64,000 nt of DNA from the NCBI GenBank assembly GCA_900541015.1, contig UQIB01000002.1:1-64000 (forward strand), in the 5' to 3' direction. This DNA is from an uncultured Collinsella sp. Its GTDB lineage: Bacteria > Actinomycetota > Coriobacteriia > Coriobacteriales > Coriobacteriaceae. Every line of letters begins with the position of its first letter. Positions within the stretch are counted from its first letter, which is position 1. The position numbers and the translations under genes were made by a program. The notes beneath the pieces were generated by a model that ran no database searches, was not told where the DNA came from, and saw only the letters and a program-made list of their open reading frames with translations. This document shows positions 61,816 through 64,000 of the stretch, piece after piece.

Positions 61816-62370
61816 TTACTCATCAAGCTTGAGATTCTTCAATGCTGCAAATGGATTTTCCGTGGCAGCGGCCCATTCTGCCTCTGCCTGGGCGGCGCAA
61901 TCGCATTGCTCGACGTTGAGATTGCAACCGCATGTGGGGCACAGACCGCGGCAATCGGGCTTGCAGAGCACCACAAACGGCGTGTCCATGACGACCGCGT
62001 CGTTGATGGGCTCACCCAGATCGACGATGCGGTCCTCACACAGGAGCTCGTAGCCGTCCTCGTAGGCCTCGGGATCCTCGGGCTCCTCAAAGAGGTAGAA
62101 CTCCTCGATCTCGCCGGCGATATCAAACGAGGCGGGCTCCAGGCAACGGTCGCACTCGCCGGTGGCGTGCGCGCGGACCATGCCCGTGAGCAAGACACCG
62201 GTACCGGCATTGGTAAAGACAACGTCGTAGTCGATGCCGTCCTGAAGCTGGTACTCCTTCTCGCCCACCGTGTAGGTGGCGACATCGACCTTACCGGTCA
62301 GCGGATACGAATCTCCAGGAAACTCAAGCTGCTCGGAAAGATCGACGGTAACGCTCGGAAACTCAGCCAT
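61816..62370 (-). CDS. DUF177 (YceD-like) protein
   Basis: 184 residues with Cys pairs GECDRCLEP and CKPDCRGLCPTCGCNLN, the DUF177 metal-binding pattern. DUF177/YceD proteins are commonly upstream of rpmF and affect 23S rRNA or L32; the mechanism is not settled. The start ATG shares one base with the stop of the coiled-coil gene upstream (TAATG). Confidence 0.85.
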   Translation of the reverse strand: MAEFPSVTVDLSEQLEFPGDSYPLTGKVDVATYTVGEKEYQLQDGIDYDVVFTNAGTGVLLTGMVRAHATGECDRCLEPASFDIAGEIEEFYLFEEPEDPEAYEDGYELLCEDRIVDLGEPINDAVVMDTPFVVLCKPDCRGLCPTCGCNLNVEQCDCAAQAEAEWAAATENPFAALKNLKLDE

Positions 62371-62867
62371 TACCACTGACCATTCTGTTGGGCGGCACCC
62401 TCGTTGAGCTGCTGACGGCAACGGGTAACGGTGCCGGTCAGGCTCTTGAGGTTCTCCTCCAGGTGCGTAAAGACCTGCTCCGCGTAGTCCTCGGCAGCAT
62501 AACGCGTCTCGCGCTCGTACTGCTGGGCACGATCGCGGATGTCGTCGGCCTGCTGCTGCGCAAGGCGGACGATCTCCTGCTCACCGGCAATGGTGAGGGC
62601 CTGCTGCTGAGCGTCGGCGATGATGGAATCAGCCTGAGCGGCGGCGGAAGCCATAAGCTCCTCGCGCTCCTTAAGGATACGGCGGGACTTCTGCCACTCC
62701 TCGGGATAGCTCATGCGGATCTCGTCGAGGATATTGAAGAACACGTCGGCGTCGATGACCTTGAACTGAGCGTTCTTGCCGAAAGGCGGCTTGGCTTCCT
62801 CGATCAGCCCTTCGAGCTCATCGACCAAGCTGACGATCCTATCGCCAGGAAAATTCTCGCCCGGCAT
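62370..62867 (-). CDS. DivIVA-like coiled-coil protein
   Basis: 165 residues, mostly a single predicted coiled coil rich in Gln, Ala, Arg and Glu (RILKEREELMASAAAQADSI, EIVRLAQQQADDIRDRAQQY). The N-terminal FKVIDADVFFNILDEIRMSYPEE is like the membrane-binding start of DivIVA/GpsB relatives, though not identical. It may act in envelope growth. The start MPGENF has AAAGGAG 5 bases upstream. It is between coaD and DUF177. Confidence 0.7.
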   Translation of the reverse strand: MPGENFPGDRIVSLVDELEGLIEEAKPPFGKNAQFKVIDADVFFNILDEIRMSYPEEWQKSRRILKEREELMASAAAQADSIIADAQQQALTIAGEQEIVRLAQQQADDIRDRAQQYERETRYAAEDYAEQVFTHLEENLKSLTGTVTRCRQQLNEGAAQQNGQW

Positions 62868-62935
62868 CCGGTCTCCTTTCATAGGTAACATATCATCGTG
62901 CTAGTTTACCACATGCCACCAGGCAATAAAAAACG

Positions 62936-63433
62936 TCACGAAAAGCGATGTCTGAGCGCTTCGACCACGTTGGACGGGACAAACGTCGATACATCGCTGC
63001 CGAGCGAGGCGATCTGGCGAACGACCGAGCTCGAGATATAGCCGTACTGCGGCGCACTCATGACAAAGATGGACTCCAGCTCGTTATCCAAGCGGTAGTT
63101 GAGGTCGGCCTGCTGCAGCTCGTACTCAAAGTCAGTCATGGCGCGCAGACCCTTGACCACGGCCCCCGCCCCCTGATCACGAGCGAAGTCGACCAAGAGG
63201 CCAGTAAAGGGCAGGACCTCGACGCCATCGATATCACCGAGTGCCTCACGGGCCAGCGCCACGCGTTCATCGAGCGTAAACGTGGTGCCCACACCGTTTT
63301 TGCCCTGCGACTCGGCAACGGCCACGATCACACTGGGAAAAATGCGGCGGGCGCGGCGGATGACGTCGATATGGCCAAACGTGATGGGATCGAAGGTACC
63401 CGGAACGATGACGCGGTTAATGGTGTCATTCAT
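62936..63433 (-). CDS. coaD: Phosphopantetheine adenylyltransferase
   Basis: 165 residues. The nucleotidyltransferase motif GTFDPITFGHIDVIRRA with its TxxH-type signature, and SSSVVRQIASLG near the C-terminus. It makes dephospho-CoA in coenzyme A synthesis. The start MNDTINR has AGGAGG 6 bases upstream and overlaps the rsmD stop by 8 bases, the common rsmD-coaD pair. Confidence 0.94.
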   Translation of the reverse strand: MNDTINRVIVPGTFDPITFGHIDVIRRARRIFPSVIVAVAESQGKNGVGTTFTLDERVALAREALGDIDGVEVLPFTGLLVDFARDQGAGAVVKGLRAMTDFEYELQQADLNYRLDNELESIFVMSAPQYGYISSSVVRQIASLGSDVSTFVPSNVVEALRHRFS

Positions 63434-64000
63434 GGGCGTCCTCCTGAAACGTCGTGGCATCGTTGTTATCGGCATCGGTGACGGCACTATCGTCCTCACC
63501 GTCGTCATCGCCGACCCAACGAAGCAGGTCGACCGAGGTAATGCCGTAGCGCTTCTCACGTACAGTCTCAAAGCCTGCCGGATGCGCGCCCGCATCGGCG
63601 GAGGCATGCTCAAACAGGGCATAAGCGCCAGGCGCAAGCAGACCCTGCTGAGCCAGGTTCTGCAGCAGTTCCTCGACCGGCTCGGCACCAAAAGCATAGG
63701 GCGGGTCGAGCAGGACCAGATCAAAGGGGCCGCCCGGTACACGACCGCGCGAGGCACTCGCCAGCATGTCGCCCGTGACCACGCACCAACGCGCACGGTC
63801 ACGGCAGAGCGACTCGATATTCTTGGTAATGAGCCGCGCGGCATTGCGATCGATCTCAAACGTCGTGAGCGAGCGGGCCCCACGAGAGAGCATCTCTAAC
63901 CCTAAGGCACCGGAGCCGCCAAAGGCGTCCAGCACACGAACGTCTTCCAAATCGAAATCGAATGCCGACATGACCATAGATGCGCATGCCTCGCGCACGC
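63426..64000 (-). CDS. rsmD: 16S rRNA (guanine966-N2)-methyltransferase RsmD (5' truncated)
   Basis: The window holds the C-terminal 190 or so residues; the N-terminus lies beyond base 64000. SAM fold VLDAFGGSGALGLEMLSRGA and the catalytic LLDPPYAFG are visible. It methylates G966 of 16S rRNA. An acidic Asp-rich tail is longer than in E. coli. The in-frame GTG near the edge is not the true start because RsmD proteins have about 40 more residues. Confidence 0.88.
   Translation of the reverse strand, partial: VREACASMVMSAFDFDLEDVRVLDAFGGSGALGLEMLSRGARSLTTFEIDRNAARLITKNIESLCRDRARWCVVTGDMLASASRGRVPGGPFDLVLLDPPYAFGAEPVEELLQNLAQQGLLAPGAYALFEHASADAGAHPAGFETVREKRYGITSVDLLRWVGDDDGEDDSAVTDADNNDATTFQEDAHE

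Noticed and set aside
1..64000. CRISPR array, prophage or transposase gene
   Set aside because: No regular direct repeats with spacers, no integrase, transposase or phage structural gene text was seen in any frame I recognised.

Overview
The window looks like a chromosome segment of a Collinsella-type gut Coriobacteriia (Actinomycetota). The basis is the moderately high GC content, the actinobacterial/Firmicute mix of gene types (SigB-type sigma factor, T-box ileS, PTS with its own EI and HPr), and the gene order plsX-acpP-rnc-smc-ftsY-ffh. The genus is inferred from gene content, not from a search. Most genes lie on the minus strand in long, tightly packed operons.

Bases 1-4190 (plus strand): the end of a secreted protein with a NEAT-like domain, then a lipoprotein, permease and ATPase that form an iron-complex (siderophore/heme or B12 type) ABC importer. 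The block stops abruptly. A gene start with a good ribosome binding site runs for 16 codons and then reads into half of an interspersed palindromic repeat. Bases 4306-8190: a radical SAM protein of unknown function, a TetR regulator, a YbhN/UPF0104-type membrane protein and tRNA-Glu(CUC). Bases 8318-17785: CCA-adding enzyme, then a fructose PTS cluster (fruA, ptsH, ptsI and two fruK paralogues) with a divergent RpiR-type regulator. The gap between ptsH and fruA holds a very long inverted repeat and a second interspersed palindrome.

Bases 17845-31037: recN-nadK-tlyA-xseB-nusB-asp23-efp, an M24 peptidase, an aroB-like gene lacking its expected catalytic residues, aroK, yqeG, mltG, ruvX and alaS. 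Bases 31190-38935: an AI-2E family protein, a SigB/F sigma factor with a degenerate RsbW-like protein and a DUF948 protein, then rarA, a dGTPase-type HD hydrolase, a short prepilin peptidase and a membrane glycosyltransferase. Bases 39018-44168: rluD-type synthase, lspA, a 414-base spacer full of hairpins, and ileS behind a T-box leader with an ATC specifier.

Bases 44309-53302: a glycerol-dehydrogenase-like gene whose start is duplicated by a perfect 27-bp tandem repeat, a DUF523 protein, ftsH, a broken cobO, a MATE transporter, a SpoU methyltransferase, and dfr-thyA. Next comes a plus-strand DUF134/NifX fusion with a His/Cys-rich tail, paired operator-like palindromes and a strong internal ribosome binding site. 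Bases 53419-64000: ffh, ftsY, smc, rnc, acpP, plsX, rpmF, a DUF177 protein, a DivIVA-like coiled-coil protein, coaD and the 5'-truncated rsmD.

The best leads for new biology are the two-start DUF134/NifX metal-binding gene with its operators, the eroded RsbW next to its sigma factor, the AroB-like protein without metal ligands, and the families of long palindromes, one of which sits at the edge of the iron-transport block.
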